Positions 34,866 through 43,798 of a stretch of DNA of 64,000 nt are shown piece after piece; position 1 is the first letter of the stretch, and each line of letters opens with the position of its first letter. The notes beneath the pieces were generated by a model. It saw nothing but the letters and a program-made list of their open reading frames with translations. It had not been told where the DNA came from and ran no database searches. A program made the position numbers and the translations under genes. Origin of the DNA: Taishania sp045629585 (GTDB taxonomy: Bacteria > Bacteroidota > Bacteroidia > Flavobacteriales_D > Crocinitomicaceae); contig JAZQRM010000064.1 of assembly GCA_045629585.1 (NCBI GenBank), positions 1-64,000 of the forward strand, given 5' to 3'.

Positions 34866-36338
34866 TTAGCGAATGCTGTAATTCGGTGCTTCACGTGTTA
34901 TTGAAATGTTGTGAGGGTGTGATTCTTTCATCCCTGCATTTGTTATACGAACAAATTGAGCGCCTTTCATCTTGTCGATATTAGGTGCACCGCAATATCC
35001 CATTCCAGCTCTTAAACCACCAATAATTTGCGTCATTACTTCAACTAAGTGACCTTTGTATGGAACTCGACCAGATATTCCTTCAGGAACTAGTTTTTTC
35101 ACATCATCTTCTGCATCTTGGAAATAACGGTCTTTTGAACCTTTTTGCATTGCTTCTAATGATCCCATTCCGCGATATGTTTTAAACTTTCTTCCTTCAA
35201 ATATTACGGTTTCTCCTGGTGATTCTTCAACTCCTGCAAACATAGATCCTAACATGATTGTGTCTGCGCCAGCTGCAATTGCTTTTACAATATCTCCTGT
35301 GTAACGAATACCACCATCAGCAATAACAGGAACTCCTGTGCCTTCTAAAGCAATAGCAACATCATTTACTGCAGTTAACTGTGGAACACCAACACCTGCA
35401 ATGATACGTGTTGTACAGATTGAACCTGGTCCAATTCCAACTTTCACAGCATCAGCACCGGCTTCAACTAAGTATTTTGCAGCATCAGCAGTCGCAACGT
35501 TTCCAACTACTACGTCTAAAGTTGGGAATGTCGCTTTCACTTCTTTTAATTTACCTACAACTCCTTGAGAATGTCCATGTGCAGTGTCAATTATGATTGC
35601 ATCTACACCCGCTTCTTGCAATGCTGTTACGCGTTCTAGCGTATCATGGGTAACGCCTACAGCTGCAGCAACACGTAAACGACCGAATGAATCTTTACAT
35701 GAGTTTGGGTGTGTTTTTACCTTTATAATATCGCGGTAGGTGATTAAACCAATTAGTTTGTTGTCATCATCTACTACCGGTAATTTTTCAATTTTATTTT
35801 CTTGTAGAATACCTTCTGCAGTCATTAAATCTGTTCCATCGGAAGTCGTCACCAAGTTTTCACTGGTCATTACTTCAATAATTGGACGATTTAGATTTTT
35901 TTCAAAACGTAAATCTCTGTTCGTAACGATACCTTTCAAATTGCGATTTGCATCCACCACAGGAATTCCCCCTATTTTATTCTCTTTCATGATTTTTAAA
36001 GCATCCATAACTAGACACTCTTCACTAAGAGTAACAGGGTCAATGATCATTCCACTTTCAGAACGTTTTACTTTACGAACTTCAAGGGCTTGCATTTCAA
36101 TTGTCATGTTTTTGTGTATCACTCCAATACCACCCTGTTGTGCAATAGCGATTGCTAGATCGGACTCCGTAACAGTATCCATCGCAGCCGAAACAATCGG
36201 GGTAAAAACCTCAATATTTCGAGTGAACTTACTTTTTAACTGAACATCGCGTGGTAATACTTCTGAATAAGCTGGGACTAATAAAACATCATCATAGGTT
36301 AAGCCTTCTTTGATGTTATTCACGTTGGATAGTGACAT
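34866..36338 (-). CDS. guaB: Inosine-5'-monophosphate dehydrogenase
   Basis: 490 residues, a normal full-length IMPDH. TIM-barrel with KEGLTYDDVLLVP at the start, a pair of CBS domains (~95-210, regulatory), the nucleotide loop PVIADGGIRYTGDIVKAIAAG and the active-site GPGSICTTR with catalytic Cys near 306. It oxidises IMP to XMP with NAD, the first GMP-specific step; guaA, the next enzyme, is 15 kb away on the other strand. Divergent from the adjacent plus-strand secreted protein. Confidence 0.97.
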   Translation of the reverse strand: MSLSNVNNIKEGLTYDDVLLVPAYSEVLPRDVQLKSKFTRNIEVFTPIVSAAMDTVTESDLAIAIAQQGGIGVIHKNMTIEMQALEVRKVKRSESGMIIDPVTLSEECLVMDALKIMKENKIGGIPVVDANRNLKGIVTNRDLRFEKNLNRPIIEVMTSENLVTTSDGTDLMTAEGILQENKIEKLPVVDDDNKLIGLITYRDIIKVKTHPNSCKDSFGRLRVAAAVGVTHDTLERVTALQEAGVDAIIIDTAHGHSQGVVGKLKEVKATFPTLDVVVGNVATADAAKYLVEAGADAVKVGIGPGSICTTRIIAGVGVPQLTAVNDVAIALEGTGVPVIADGGIRYTGDIVKAIAAGADTIMLGSMFAGVEESPGETVIFEGRKFKTYRGMGSLEAMQKGSKDRYFQDAEDDVKKLVPEGISGRVPYKGHLVEVMTQIIGGLRAGMGYCGAPNIDKMKGAQFVRITNAGMKESHPHNISITREAPNYSIR

Positions 36339-36367
36339 TTGAATTTATTTTTGGTATAAAATTCTTA

Positions 36368-36375
36368 CAAATTTA
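36368..36375 (-). promoter_or_regulatory. Putative -7 promoter box of guaB
   Basis: The complement reads TAAATTTG, matching TAnnTTTG, about 30 bases before the guaB ATG. No obvious TTG 20 bases upstream. Confidence 0.4.
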
Positions 36376-36509
36376 ATTAAAAAAAAACGATTTAGTAAGC
36401 CTGTTATAGTTTTTGTTTGATTTTTTTTATAATGTAAATAATCGTTAGTATTCTTGCGTTTTATCTCTTTTTTTAGTTGCTTTACAATTCATAGTAGTTT
36501 TGAGTAATC

Positions 36510-37166
36510 ATGAAAAACATCCCCTTTAATAGTAGTTTAGCAGTATGGATTTGCTTGTTCAGTTTCTTTACTGTAAACGTAGCTGCTCAAAGTCGAGTGG
36601 TCGATGACGCTAAAATGATCCAGCTTTCAGGGGTAATTGTTGGGGAGGAAGATGCTCAACCTTTATCTTATGCTACAGTGTATGATTTGAGTACCAATAG
36701 AGGTGTGATGGCTGATTTTTATGGCTATTTCTCTATGGTAGTTTTCCCTGGAGATACGTTGTTTTTTTCCAACTTTGCTTATAAACAATCGACTTTTATC
36801 GTCCCTGATTCTTTAGTAGAAAAGCATTATTCAATTATTCACTTGATGCAAAGGGATACCGTACGATTGGAAGAGGTTACTGTTTATCCTTGGCCGACAC
36901 GTGAGCAATTTGCAAAGTATTTTACCGAAATGGATGTTACAGATGATGCACTTCGACGTGCACAACGTGAATTATCTGGTGAGAGCTTAGCTTTTGTTGC
37001 TGCTCGAACAAAAGTAGATGCTGGATTGGCTCAGGCTTATGCGCGTAATCAAACATATACAGCGTTGTATACAAGAGGTCAAATACAAGGGTTGAATTTG
37101 ATTAACCCTTATGCATGGGGTAAACTCATAAGTGATTGGAAAAATGGAAAGCTCAAAAGAGAATAA
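36510..37166 (+). CDS. Secreted protein with carboxypeptidase-like regulatory domain
   Basis: 218 residues: signal peptide (VWICLFSFFTVNVAAQ), then a CarboxypepD_reg-like beta-sandwich (~38-125: LSGVIVGEEDAQPLSYATVY, GVMADFYGYFSMVVFPGDT, IHLMQRDTVRLEEVTVYPWP) followed by a ~90-residue helical, charged tail. This 'domain plus helical tail' form is common in Flavobacteriales but its role is unknown. Not lipidated and with no T9SS sorting domain, so probably periplasmic. It is divergent from guaB and convergent with the HD gene. Confidence 0.78.
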   Translation: MKNIPFNSSLAVWICLFSFFTVNVAAQSRVVDDAKMIQLSGVIVGEEDAQPLSYATVYDLSTNRGVMADFYGYFSMVVFPGDTLFFSNFAYKQSTFIVPDSLVEKHYSIIHLMQRDTVRLEEVTVYPWPTREQFAKYFTEMDVTDDALRRAQRELSGESLAFVAARTKVDAGLAQAYARNQTYTALYTRGQIQGLNLINPYAWGKLISDWKNGKLKRE

Positions 37167-37200
37167 TTTTTCTTTTTATTCTCGAAAAAAAAGCGAAAAT

Positions 37201-38445
37201 CTAAAATTTAGCTTCGCATAAAAAGTATTTTTCAACGGGTTTAGCCAAAGGTGAAATATTGTAATTATCAACTGCGTCAGCTAAATCTACAATTGAGCCA
37301 TCTTTCATTAGTATCTTTATATTCTGTTTTTCTTGAGAATAAGCGTTGTTTACTAGTTTGTCCGTGAGGATGTAGTAATCTAAATCTTTTCCTTTAATGC
37401 CGATCTTGTTACTAATGGCTTTCTTCTTTTCTTCAATGAGTTCTGTAGGGAAAGGAGTCTTTGAGAAGGTTATTTTATAAAGTTTTCGTTCTACTATACG
37501 ACGGCTCAAATCTGCCAGAATAGCATCCGAATCAAATTGCCATACTTTTATAGCTCCCATAATATCAAAATCATCCAGTTGAGCAAAGTTGTCTAATACA
37601 ATAGGGTTGTTTTCAAAATCAGTTGTAGTAACATCATTTTGTAAAAAGAATTGTAATGCTGGTGAAGCAAATACTTGATGATTTGATCGAACTAATTCTT
37701 TTGCTCTACGAAGCGCGAAAATAAGTAGGTTTTCAGCAGAAACTACCGTTTTGTGTAAATACACTTGCCAGTACATCAATCGACGTGCTGTAATGAATTT
37801 TTCAATTGAATAGATTCCTTTTTCTTCTAATACCAATTGCCCTTCATGAACATTTAGCATTTCAATAATTCGGCTACTCCCAATATGCCCTTCACTCACT
37901 CCTGTGTAAAAACTATCGCGATTTAAGTAGTCCATACGATCCATATCTAGTTGACTAGAGACAAGTTGGTAAAGAAAAGGTTTGTGGTATTGATTTGTAA
38001 ATATTTCTAAAGCCATTGTCATTTTCTCCCCGAACTGTTCCTCTAGGCGTTCGATCAAATAACCAGAGATATCTTCATGGCTGACTCCATTGACTATATC
38101 ATATTCTAATGCATGAGAAAATGGGCCGTGTCCTATGTCATGAAGTAAAATGGCTGTTAAAACTGCTGTTTCTTCTTCTTCCGTAATCTCATGTCCTTTT
38201 CGTCGAATTACTTGAATCGCCAAGTTCATTAGGTGCATTGCTCCTAAAACGTGATGAAAACGTGTGTGCAACGCTCCTGGATAAACAAGGTGTGACATTC
38301 CTAATTGCTTTATGCGTCGAAGCCGCTGCATATAGGGATGCTCTACCAGATCAAAAATAAAAGAATTAGGAATGGTTATAAAACCATATACCGGATCATT
38401 AAAGATTTTCTTTTTATTACTTGTGGGAGAATTCAAATTGTTCAT
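37201..38445 (-). CDS. HD-domain phosphohydrolase (dNTPase-like)
   Basis: 414 residues. The start IFNDPVYGFITIP and MQRLRRIKQLGMSHLVYPGALHTRFHH, then ILLHDIGHGPFSHALE and QLDMDRMDYLNRD are the typical HD metal motifs (H, HD, D) of the SAMHD1/dGTPase superfamily. The C-terminal half is the helical regulatory part found in the Bacteroidota version. Likely hydrolyses dNTPs or a related phosphoester; substrate not determinable. Divergent from porX with ~140 bases between. Confidence 0.88.
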   Translation of the reverse strand: MNNLNSPTSNKKKIFNDPVYGFITIPNSFIFDLVEHPYMQRLRRIKQLGMSHLVYPGALHTRFHHVLGAMHLMNLAIQVIRRKGHEITEEEETAVLTAILLHDIGHGPFSHALEYDIVNGVSHEDISGYLIERLEEQFGEKMTMALEIFTNQYHKPFLYQLVSSQLDMDRMDYLNRDSFYTGVSEGHIGSSRIIEMLNVHEGQLVLEEKGIYSIEKFITARRLMYWQVYLHKTVVSAENLLIFALRRAKELVRSNHQVFASPALQFFLQNDVTTTDFENNPIVLDNFAQLDDFDIMGAIKVWQFDSDAILADLSRRIVERKLYKITFSKTPFPTELIEEKKKAISNKIGIKGKDLDYYILTDKLVNNAYSQEKQNIKILMKDGSIVDLADAVDNYNISPLAKPVEKYFLCEAKF

Positions 38446-38583
38446 CAGGAGAATTTAACTACAAAATTAGTCAAAATAACGTTTATTTAGGGTAAAATGT
38501 TAAGTTATAGCAATTCTACACGCTCTAAGAGTAAAACATAATCATTAAATTTACGTTATAATCGAATAGTTAAAAGGGAAAAT

Positions 38584-40131
38584 ATGATACAAGCAAAAAT
38601 TCTATGGGCAGATGACGAAATCGATTTGTTAAAACCGCACATCATTTTTTTACAACAAAAAGGTTATGAGGTGGTTGCCGTTAATAATGGGACTGACGCT
38701 GTAGATGCAGTAGATGCAGAGGATTTTGACGTTGTTTTTTTAGATGAAAACATGCCCGGAATATCTGGATTAGAAGCCCTTAATCGAATAAAAGAGAAAA
38801 AGCCTTTGATACCTGTGGTAATGATTACCAAGAGTGAAGAGGAATATATAATGGAAGAAGCAATTGGTTCTAAGATAAGTGATTATCTTATTAAACCAGT
38901 GAATCCAAATCAAATATTATTAAGTCTCAAGCGAATTTTAGATCATCAAAAATTAGTTTCACAGAAGACTTCCTCTAATTATCAACAGGAGTTTAGACAA
39001 CTTGGTATGCAACTATCAGGGCGTCTTGATGAGGAGGAATGGGTGGAAGTCTATAAAAAGTTGGTGTTTTGGGAACTAGAATTGCAAGATTCGGATAATT
39101 CAGGAATGGAAGAGATTCTTCGAATGCAAAAGAAAGAGGCTAATACGCAATTTTGTAAGTTTATAGAACGAAACTATTTAGATTGGGTCAATATCAGGGA
39201 GGATGGGCCTAACATGATTCACAATGCGATGCGTAAATTCGTACTTCCTCACGCTGATAAAGAGAAGACATTCATGATTTTGATTGATAATTTACGTTAT
39301 GATCAATGGAAGATGATTGAGCCGATTATATCACGTTATTTCACAGTAGACTCTGACGAGGTTATTTTCTCAATTTTACCAACAGCTACACATTATGCAA
39401 GAAACGCTTTTTTTGCAGGATTGATGCCTTTGGAAATAGCAAAGAAACACCCTGATTTATGGAAGGAAGAGGATGATGAGGGAAGTAAAAATATGTTTGA
39501 GGAGGATTTCTTGGCAGCTCAATTAAAGCGTTTAGGGAAGAATTACAAGTGGTCTTACCATAAAGTAACCAACTTAACAGCTGGAAAGAAATTAGTTGAC
39601 AATTTTAATCAACTAAAAGATAATCAATTGAATACTGTTGTTTATAACTTTGTTGACATGCTTTCTCATGCACGAACAGAGATGGAGATGATTAAAGAAT
39701 TGGCTGAGGATGAAGCTGCTTATCGTTCAATTACGAAGTCATGGTTTGAACATTCACCACTTTTAGATTTGATTCGTAAAATTGCAGAACACAAATATAA
39801 ACTGATTATCACTACGGATCACGGGACGGTTAAAGTCACAAACCCTGTTCGTATCGTTGGTGAAAAGTCAACGAATACTAACTTAAGGTATAAAACAGGA
39901 CGTAATCTTTCTTATAATCAAAAGGAGGTTTTTCAAGTGAGAAATACCGAAGAAGCATTTTTACCTCGGCAAAATGTAAGCTCGGAATATGTTTTTGCAA
40001 GAGATCAAGATTTTTTTGTTTATCCTAATAATTATAACAAATTTGTACAAATGTATGCGGATACATTTCAACATGGAGGTATATCTATGGAAGAAATAAT
40101 GATTCCGATGATTACTTTGAGCGCAAAATAG
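38584..40131 (+). CDS. porX: PorX, T9SS two-component regulator with PglZ domain
   Basis: 515 residues. Receiver domain (1-~120) with acidic pocket D10/D11, phospho-acceptor Asp-54 (VFLDENMPG) and Lys-104 (YLIKP); then a helical linker and an alkaline-phosphatase-like PglZ domain (~155-515: FMILIDNLRYDQW, ILPTATHYARNAFFAG, YNFVDMLSHART, IITTDHGTVKV). PorX with PorY controls T9SS genes, via the sigma factor SigP in Porphyromonas, and its PglZ domain cleaves oligonucleotides. It leads a tight operon with tsaE, ald and an HsdR_N protein. PorX regulates secretion of exactly the kind of sorting-domain proteins seen in this window. Confidence 0.94.
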   Translation: MIQAKILWADDEIDLLKPHIIFLQQKGYEVVAVNNGTDAVDAVDAEDFDVVFLDENMPGISGLEALNRIKEKKPLIPVVMITKSEEEYIMEEAIGSKISDYLIKPVNPNQILLSLKRILDHQKLVSQKTSSNYQQEFRQLGMQLSGRLDEEEWVEVYKKLVFWELELQDSDNSGMEEILRMQKKEANTQFCKFIERNYLDWVNIREDGPNMIHNAMRKFVLPHADKEKTFMILIDNLRYDQWKMIEPIISRYFTVDSDEVIFSILPTATHYARNAFFAGLMPLEIAKKHPDLWKEEDDEGSKNMFEEDFLAAQLKRLGKNYKWSYHKVTNLTAGKKLVDNFNQLKDNQLNTVVYNFVDMLSHARTEMEMIKELAEDEAAYRSITKSWFEHSPLLDLIRKIAEHKYKLIITTDHGTVKVTNPVRIVGEKSTNTNLRYKTGRNLSYNQKEVFQVRNTEEAFLPRQNVSSEYVFARDQDFFVYPNNYNKFVQMYADTFQHGGISMEEIMIPMITLSAK

Positions 40132-40133
40132 AA

Positions 40134-40565
40134 TTGAATGTGGAAGATTTAAAATTTGAAGTAGAGACAGTGGAGGATATTCCTCGAGTAGCAAAATTGT
40201 TTTTGGATGAAGTAGGACATCGTAAAATATTTGCTTTTCAAGGTGAAATGGGAGTGGGAAAAACTTCATTTATTATTCAACTTTTGAAATGTATGGGAAT
40301 TGAGCATCCAGAAGGGTCTCCAACTTATTCACTTGTTAATACCTATGAAAGTCCGATGTTTGGCGAAGTTCTTCATTTTGATTTATACCGTTTAAATGAT
40401 GAGTATGAGGCCATCGAGGCGGGTGTGGAAGAGCTTTTTTATTCCAATAGCGTTTGTTTTATTGAGTGGCCAGAAAAAGCAAAGGGGATTTTACCGATAC
40501 AGACGGTTTGGGTAAATTTGAAAAGATTAGAATCAAATTGTAGAGAAATAACTATAAAGCTATGA
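40134..40565 (+). CDS. tsaE: tRNA threonylcarbamoyladenosine synthesis ATPase TsaE
   Basis: About 143 residues. P-loop FQGEMGVGKTSF (37-44 core), then GSPTYSLVNTYE, HFDLYRL and IEWPEKA, all TsaE motifs. Works with TsaB/TsaD in forming t6A37 of tRNA. The frame has no suitable ATG: candidates are TTG 40134 or GTG 40140, while the nearby ATG at 40138 is out of frame. The stop overlaps ald by four bases (ATGA) and porX ends two bases before the TTG, so translation is coupled through the operon. Confidence 0.93.
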   Translation: MNVEDLKFEVETVEDIPRVAKLFLDEVGHRKIFAFQGEMGVGKTSFIIQLLKCMGIEHPEGSPTYSLVNTYESPMFGEVLHFDLYRLNDEYEAIEAGVEELFYSNSVCFIEWPEKAKGILPIQTVWVNLKRLESNCREITIKL

Positions 40566-41794
40566 TAACAAGTCCAGAAGTTTTGAAGCATTTATTGGAA
40601 CAGGGGAGTCTTATGCCGCAAGAAGAAATGTTGGAGGTCGGATCAGTTCCTAAGCGTTTATTCATTGGTATACCCAAAGAAATTTCTTTTCAAGAGAAAA
40701 GAGTGGCTCTTGTTCCTGAAGCTGTTTCATTACTGGTTTGTAATGGTCATCGTGTGCTTATTGAATCAAAAAGTGGTGAGGGTTCGAATTTTTCGGATAA
40801 TGAATATAGTGAAGCAGGTGCGGAAATATCTTACTCAAGAGAAGATGTTTTTCAATGTGATATCGTTTTCAAAGTGACTCCTCCATCTGAGGAAGATATT
40901 GATATGATGAAAGGTAATCAAACACTTATTTCAGCTCTTCAAATTTCAACTCAGCCAAAAGTTATCCTACAAAAATTGATTGATAAAAAGATAACAGCAA
41001 TTGCTTGGGATTATATCAAAGACGAAGAAGGGGTTTTTCCTATTGTCCGAACGATGGGCGAGATCGCTGGAACAACGTCAATATTAATCGCGGGTGAATT
41101 ATTGTCCTCTTATAATTCCGGAAAAGGAATGATGCTAGGTGGTGTCACTGGTGTTAAACCTACCGAGGTAGTTATTATTGGTGCGGGAACAGTGGGCGAA
41201 TATGCTACGCGAGCAGCTATTGGATTGGGGGCAAGTGTTAAAATATTTGATAATTCATTAAGTCGACTTAGACGATTGCAAAACGACATAGGAACTAGGT
41301 TGTATACGTCAATAATTCAACCCAAAGTACTAGCTAAAGCAATTCAGCGAGCAGATGTGGTGATAGGTGCTTTGCGCAGTTCTCACGGACGAACACCTTG
41401 TGTAGTAACAGAAGATATGGTTGAACAAATGAAAGATGGGTCTGTAATTGTAGATGTGTCGATAGATCAAGGTGGGTGCTTTGAAACTTCAAGAGTGACA
41501 AATCACAATAATCCAACATTTGTAAATCATGGTGTCGTACATTATTGTGTTCCTAATATTGCATCTCGAATTTCACGTACTGCATCTTTTGCCCTTTCGA
41601 ATGTATTTACATCCATTTTATTAGAAATGGGGGAGAAAGGTGGTTGTGAAAATTTATTGATTTCAGATTCTGGATTTAGAGCAGGTGTGTATATTTATAA
41701 AGGTAACCTTACAAGTGAAGTGCTAGGAAAGGTATTTGATTTAAACTTTAAAGACATCAATTTTCTATTGATGGGACTAAAAAAGGGACAGTGA
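40562..41794 (+). CDS. ald: Alanine dehydrogenase
   Basis: 410 residues. N-terminal alanine dehydrogenase/PNT domain with GIPKEISFQEKRVALVPEAV, the substrate His/Lys region (MKGNQTLISALQIS, GEIAGTTSILIAGELL), Rossmann domain EVVIIGAGTVGEYATRAAIGLGA and the C-terminal VDVSIDQGGCFETS. The first ~30 residues are an extra helical extension also seen in other Bacteroidota. Catalyses NAD-dependent oxidative deamination of L-alanine. Coupled to tsaE and, through a GTGA overlap, to the next gene. Confidence 0.94.
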   Translation: MITSPEVLKHLLEQGSLMPQEEMLEVGSVPKRLFIGIPKEISFQEKRVALVPEAVSLLVCNGHRVLIESKSGEGSNFSDNEYSEAGAEISYSREDVFQCDIVFKVTPPSEEDIDMMKGNQTLISALQISTQPKVILQKLIDKKITAIAWDYIKDEEGVFPIVRTMGEIAGTTSILIAGELLSSYNSGKGMMLGGVTGVKPTEVVIIGAGTVGEYATRAAIGLGASVKIFDNSLSRLRRLQNDIGTRLYTSIIQPKVLAKAIQRADVVIGALRSSHGRTPCVVTEDMVEQMKDGSVIVDVSIDQGGCFETSRVTNHNNPTFVNHGVVHYCVPNIASRISRTASFALSNVFTSILLEMGEKGGCENLLISDSGFRAGVYIYKGNLTSEVLGKVFDLNFKDINFLLMGLKKGQ

Positions 41795-42258
41795 ATTTAA
41801 AAGTATTGCAAGCGCTTAATTTACCTAAGGCGCCATTAAAGTTGACTAAAGCTGATGGTAAGATTTATGTTTGGTGTGTCTTAAGGAAGAAACGATTGGT
41901 TGTGACTCCAGAAGAATGGGTACGGCAGCACGTAATTCATTATTTGGTTGGACAATTAGGTTTTCCTGAAGAGCGTATAGTGGCCGAAATGGGAATCAAA
42001 GTAAACGACATGATTCGTCGCTGCGATTTAGTGGCTATTGACCGTAATGGAGCTCCAAAATTAATTGTGGAATGTAAGGCGACAAGCGTACCTATTACTG
42101 AAACGACACTTTTTCAAGCAGCGCATTACCATAAAGAATTAAAAGTGGATTATCTTTTACTTACTAATGGGCTTCAGCACGAATTTTTACAGATCGATCA
42201 TCAAAACGGTGAGCTCCAAAAACGCGAAGATTGGGAGCTTTTGAGAGATTGGATTTGA
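41791..42258 (+). CDS. HsdR N-terminal-like (PD-(D/E)XK) domain protein
   Basis: 155 residues, start GTG at 41791 overlapping the ald stop. A restriction-endonuclease-like fold: RRCDLVAIDRNGAPKLIVECKA contains the D...ExK active-site pattern, and LLLTNGLQHEFLQID is the typical closing strand. These short 'type I restriction HsdR_N' proteins are conserved single-domain Bacteroidota proteins and are not part of a restriction system; no methylase or specificity gene is present. Role unknown, possibly DNA repair. Confidence 0.85.
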   Translation: MNLKVLQALNLPKAPLKLTKADGKIYVWCVLRKKRLVVTPEEWVRQHVIHYLVGQLGFPEERIVAEMGIKVNDMIRRCDLVAIDRNGAPKLIVECKATSVPITETTLFQAAHYHKELKVDYLLLTNGLQHEFLQIDHQNGELQKREDWELLRDWI

Positions 42259-42350
42259 TTTTAATTACAAACTTAAGTGTGTAAAGCCTTGTTTAAAGAG
42301 AGGACTACAGCGTTTGGATAATGTTGTAATTTCTCAACAATATGTTGCCC

Positions 42351-43721
42351 TTAATAATCAACGCGTTCTAATTTATTTTTTCTAAGGTACAGGTTCATTA
42401 TCGTTCGAGCATCTCGATCTTCTTTATATCGTGTAATGGCGTTTTTCCAATAAAGTGGTCCTTTCTTCAGTAGATTGAAGGGGATGTAACCAAATCCCAT
42501 TAATTGACCATTTTCAACCCAAATCAAGCTTTTTTCAAACTTAGTTCGTCCTTTGTCAAGTAGAAAAAAGGATTTCCCCTCGTACGTTAGATCGGCTATC
42601 AGTTGATGTACACGGGCATTATAGCTAAGGATGGGTTCCTTTTCTATGCAAGCGCCAAAACATTGTTTTATCTCATATTGAAAACAAGAGGATTTCGTTG
42701 GGTATAAATGACATAATTTTTGGCAAAGTAGATGTTGTTCACACCATTTGGTTAGTGCATTATTTCCTTCTCGTTTTGTTACAAATGAAGTTATTGGCTG
42801 TTCTTCTGTGTCCTTTGTACTTACAACCTTTAATTGAATGTATTTCTCTTCCGTATTAGGTAGTATAAATAAGCCATAAGCATATTTGTTTTTTCGTAAC
42901 ATGCGATTATAGCGCGGTTGATGTTGCTTGATTAATTGAGATTCTAGTAATTCAGCAATTAATTCGCTACCTGTTAATTCGTATTCTACACGTGCTATTT
43001 CTGCCCGCATCTGAATACCCTTTTTTGTTTTTGAATTACGAAGATGTTGTTCTATTCGAGTTTTTATATTTTTACTTTTACCGATATAAATTATTTGATT
43101 AGTATCGTTGAAAAATAAATAGACACCGCATTTATTTGGCATATCGTCTATAACTTCTCTATTTAGATTTGGATGTAACTGTTTTGGATTTAATTCTTCC
43201 TGAATGAAATTAGATAAGTTGTTGGGGTCTTTATCCATCAACATTGTAAATAATTGTGCGGTCGCAAAAGCATCACCTCCAGCACGGTGTCGACCATTGA
43301 TTGGAATCCCTATTGCAGCGCTGAGTTTACCTAAGCTATAGGATTCAAAACCAGGCAGGACAAAACGTGCAGCTCTTATTGTACATAAATGCTCTCTTCT
43401 GTAATCAAACCCTAACGCTTTGAACTCACTTCTAATGACGCTGTAATCAAAAGCTACATTATGTGCTACAAAAACACAATCTGTTGTAAACTCAATAATT
43501 TGTTTCGCGACTTCATAAAACTTGGGCGCTTTAGCAACCATTTTATTGCTAATTCCTGTAAGTCTTGTTATAAATTCAGGAATGCTGGTTTCTGGATTTA
43601 TTAAGGTCACCAATTCATCAATTACCTCTTTTCCATTGTGTTTGTATATGGCTATTTCTGTAATTTTCGAACTCTTTGGACTTCCTCCCGTCGTTTCAAC
43701 ATCTATTATACAATAGTTCAT
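42351..43721 (-). CDS. Exonuclease/GIY-YIG nuclease fusion protein
   Basis: 456 residues from ATG 43719-43721, which gives IIDVETTGG at the start. N-terminal DEDDh 3'-5' exonuclease (DnaQ epsilon-like: DVETTG, HNVAFD, HRAGGDAFAT) to ~170, then a UvrC/Cho-like GIY-YIG domain (~205-285: GVYLFFNDTNQIIYIGKSKN, IEQHL) and a C-terminal domain with Cys pairs (ending RLERVDY). The fusion is known in Bacteroidota and some actinobacteria and resembles Cho joined to an exonuclease, so a DNA-repair role is likely. Confidence 0.9.
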   Translation of the reverse strand: MNYCIIDVETTGGSPKSSKITEIAIYKHNGKEVIDELVTLINPETSIPEFITRLTGISNKMVAKAPKFYEVAKQIIEFTTDCVFVAHNVAFDYSVIRSEFKALGFDYRREHLCTIRAARFVLPGFESYSLGKLSAAIGIPINGRHRAGGDAFATAQLFTMLMDKDPNNLSNFIQEELNPKQLHPNLNREVIDDMPNKCGVYLFFNDTNQIIYIGKSKNIKTRIEQHLRNSKTKKGIQMRAEIARVEYELTGSELIAELLESQLIKQHQPRYNRMLRKNKYAYGLFILPNTEEKYIQLKVVSTKDTEEQPITSFVTKREGNNALTKWCEQHLLCQKLCHLYPTKSSCFQYEIKQCFGACIEKEPILSYNARVHQLIADLTYEGKSFFLLDKGRTKFEKSLIWVENGQLMGFGYIPFNLLKKGPLYWKNAITRYKEDRDARTIMNLYLRKNKLERVDY

Positions 43722-43769
43722 GCTGCAAAAATCGTAAATTTTTAGCACTTCAGGAATGGAATGAATGAA

Positions 43770-43796
43770 AAAGAAAAGGGCCGAAGCCCTTCTTTT
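43770..43796 (-). terminator. Terminator after the PspC gene
   Basis: Minus strand: AAGGGC then TTCG loop then GCCC followed by TTTTCTTTTT, a stable UUCG-type hairpin with a T-rich tail three bases beyond the PspC stop. Confidence 0.85.
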
Positions 43797-43798
43797 GT

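Noticed and set aside
35740..36243. 167-codon plus-strand frame
   Set aside because: Antisense shadow of guaB; no motif and no conservation expected.
38584..40131. PglZ domain as sign of a BREX defence system
   Set aside because: The receiver-PglZ fusion is PorX; no BrxL, PglX or BrxC genes are nearby.
41791..42258. Type I restriction-modification system
   Set aside because: Only a short HsdR_N-like nuclease domain is present; no HsdM or HsdS, and it sits in a housekeeping operon.
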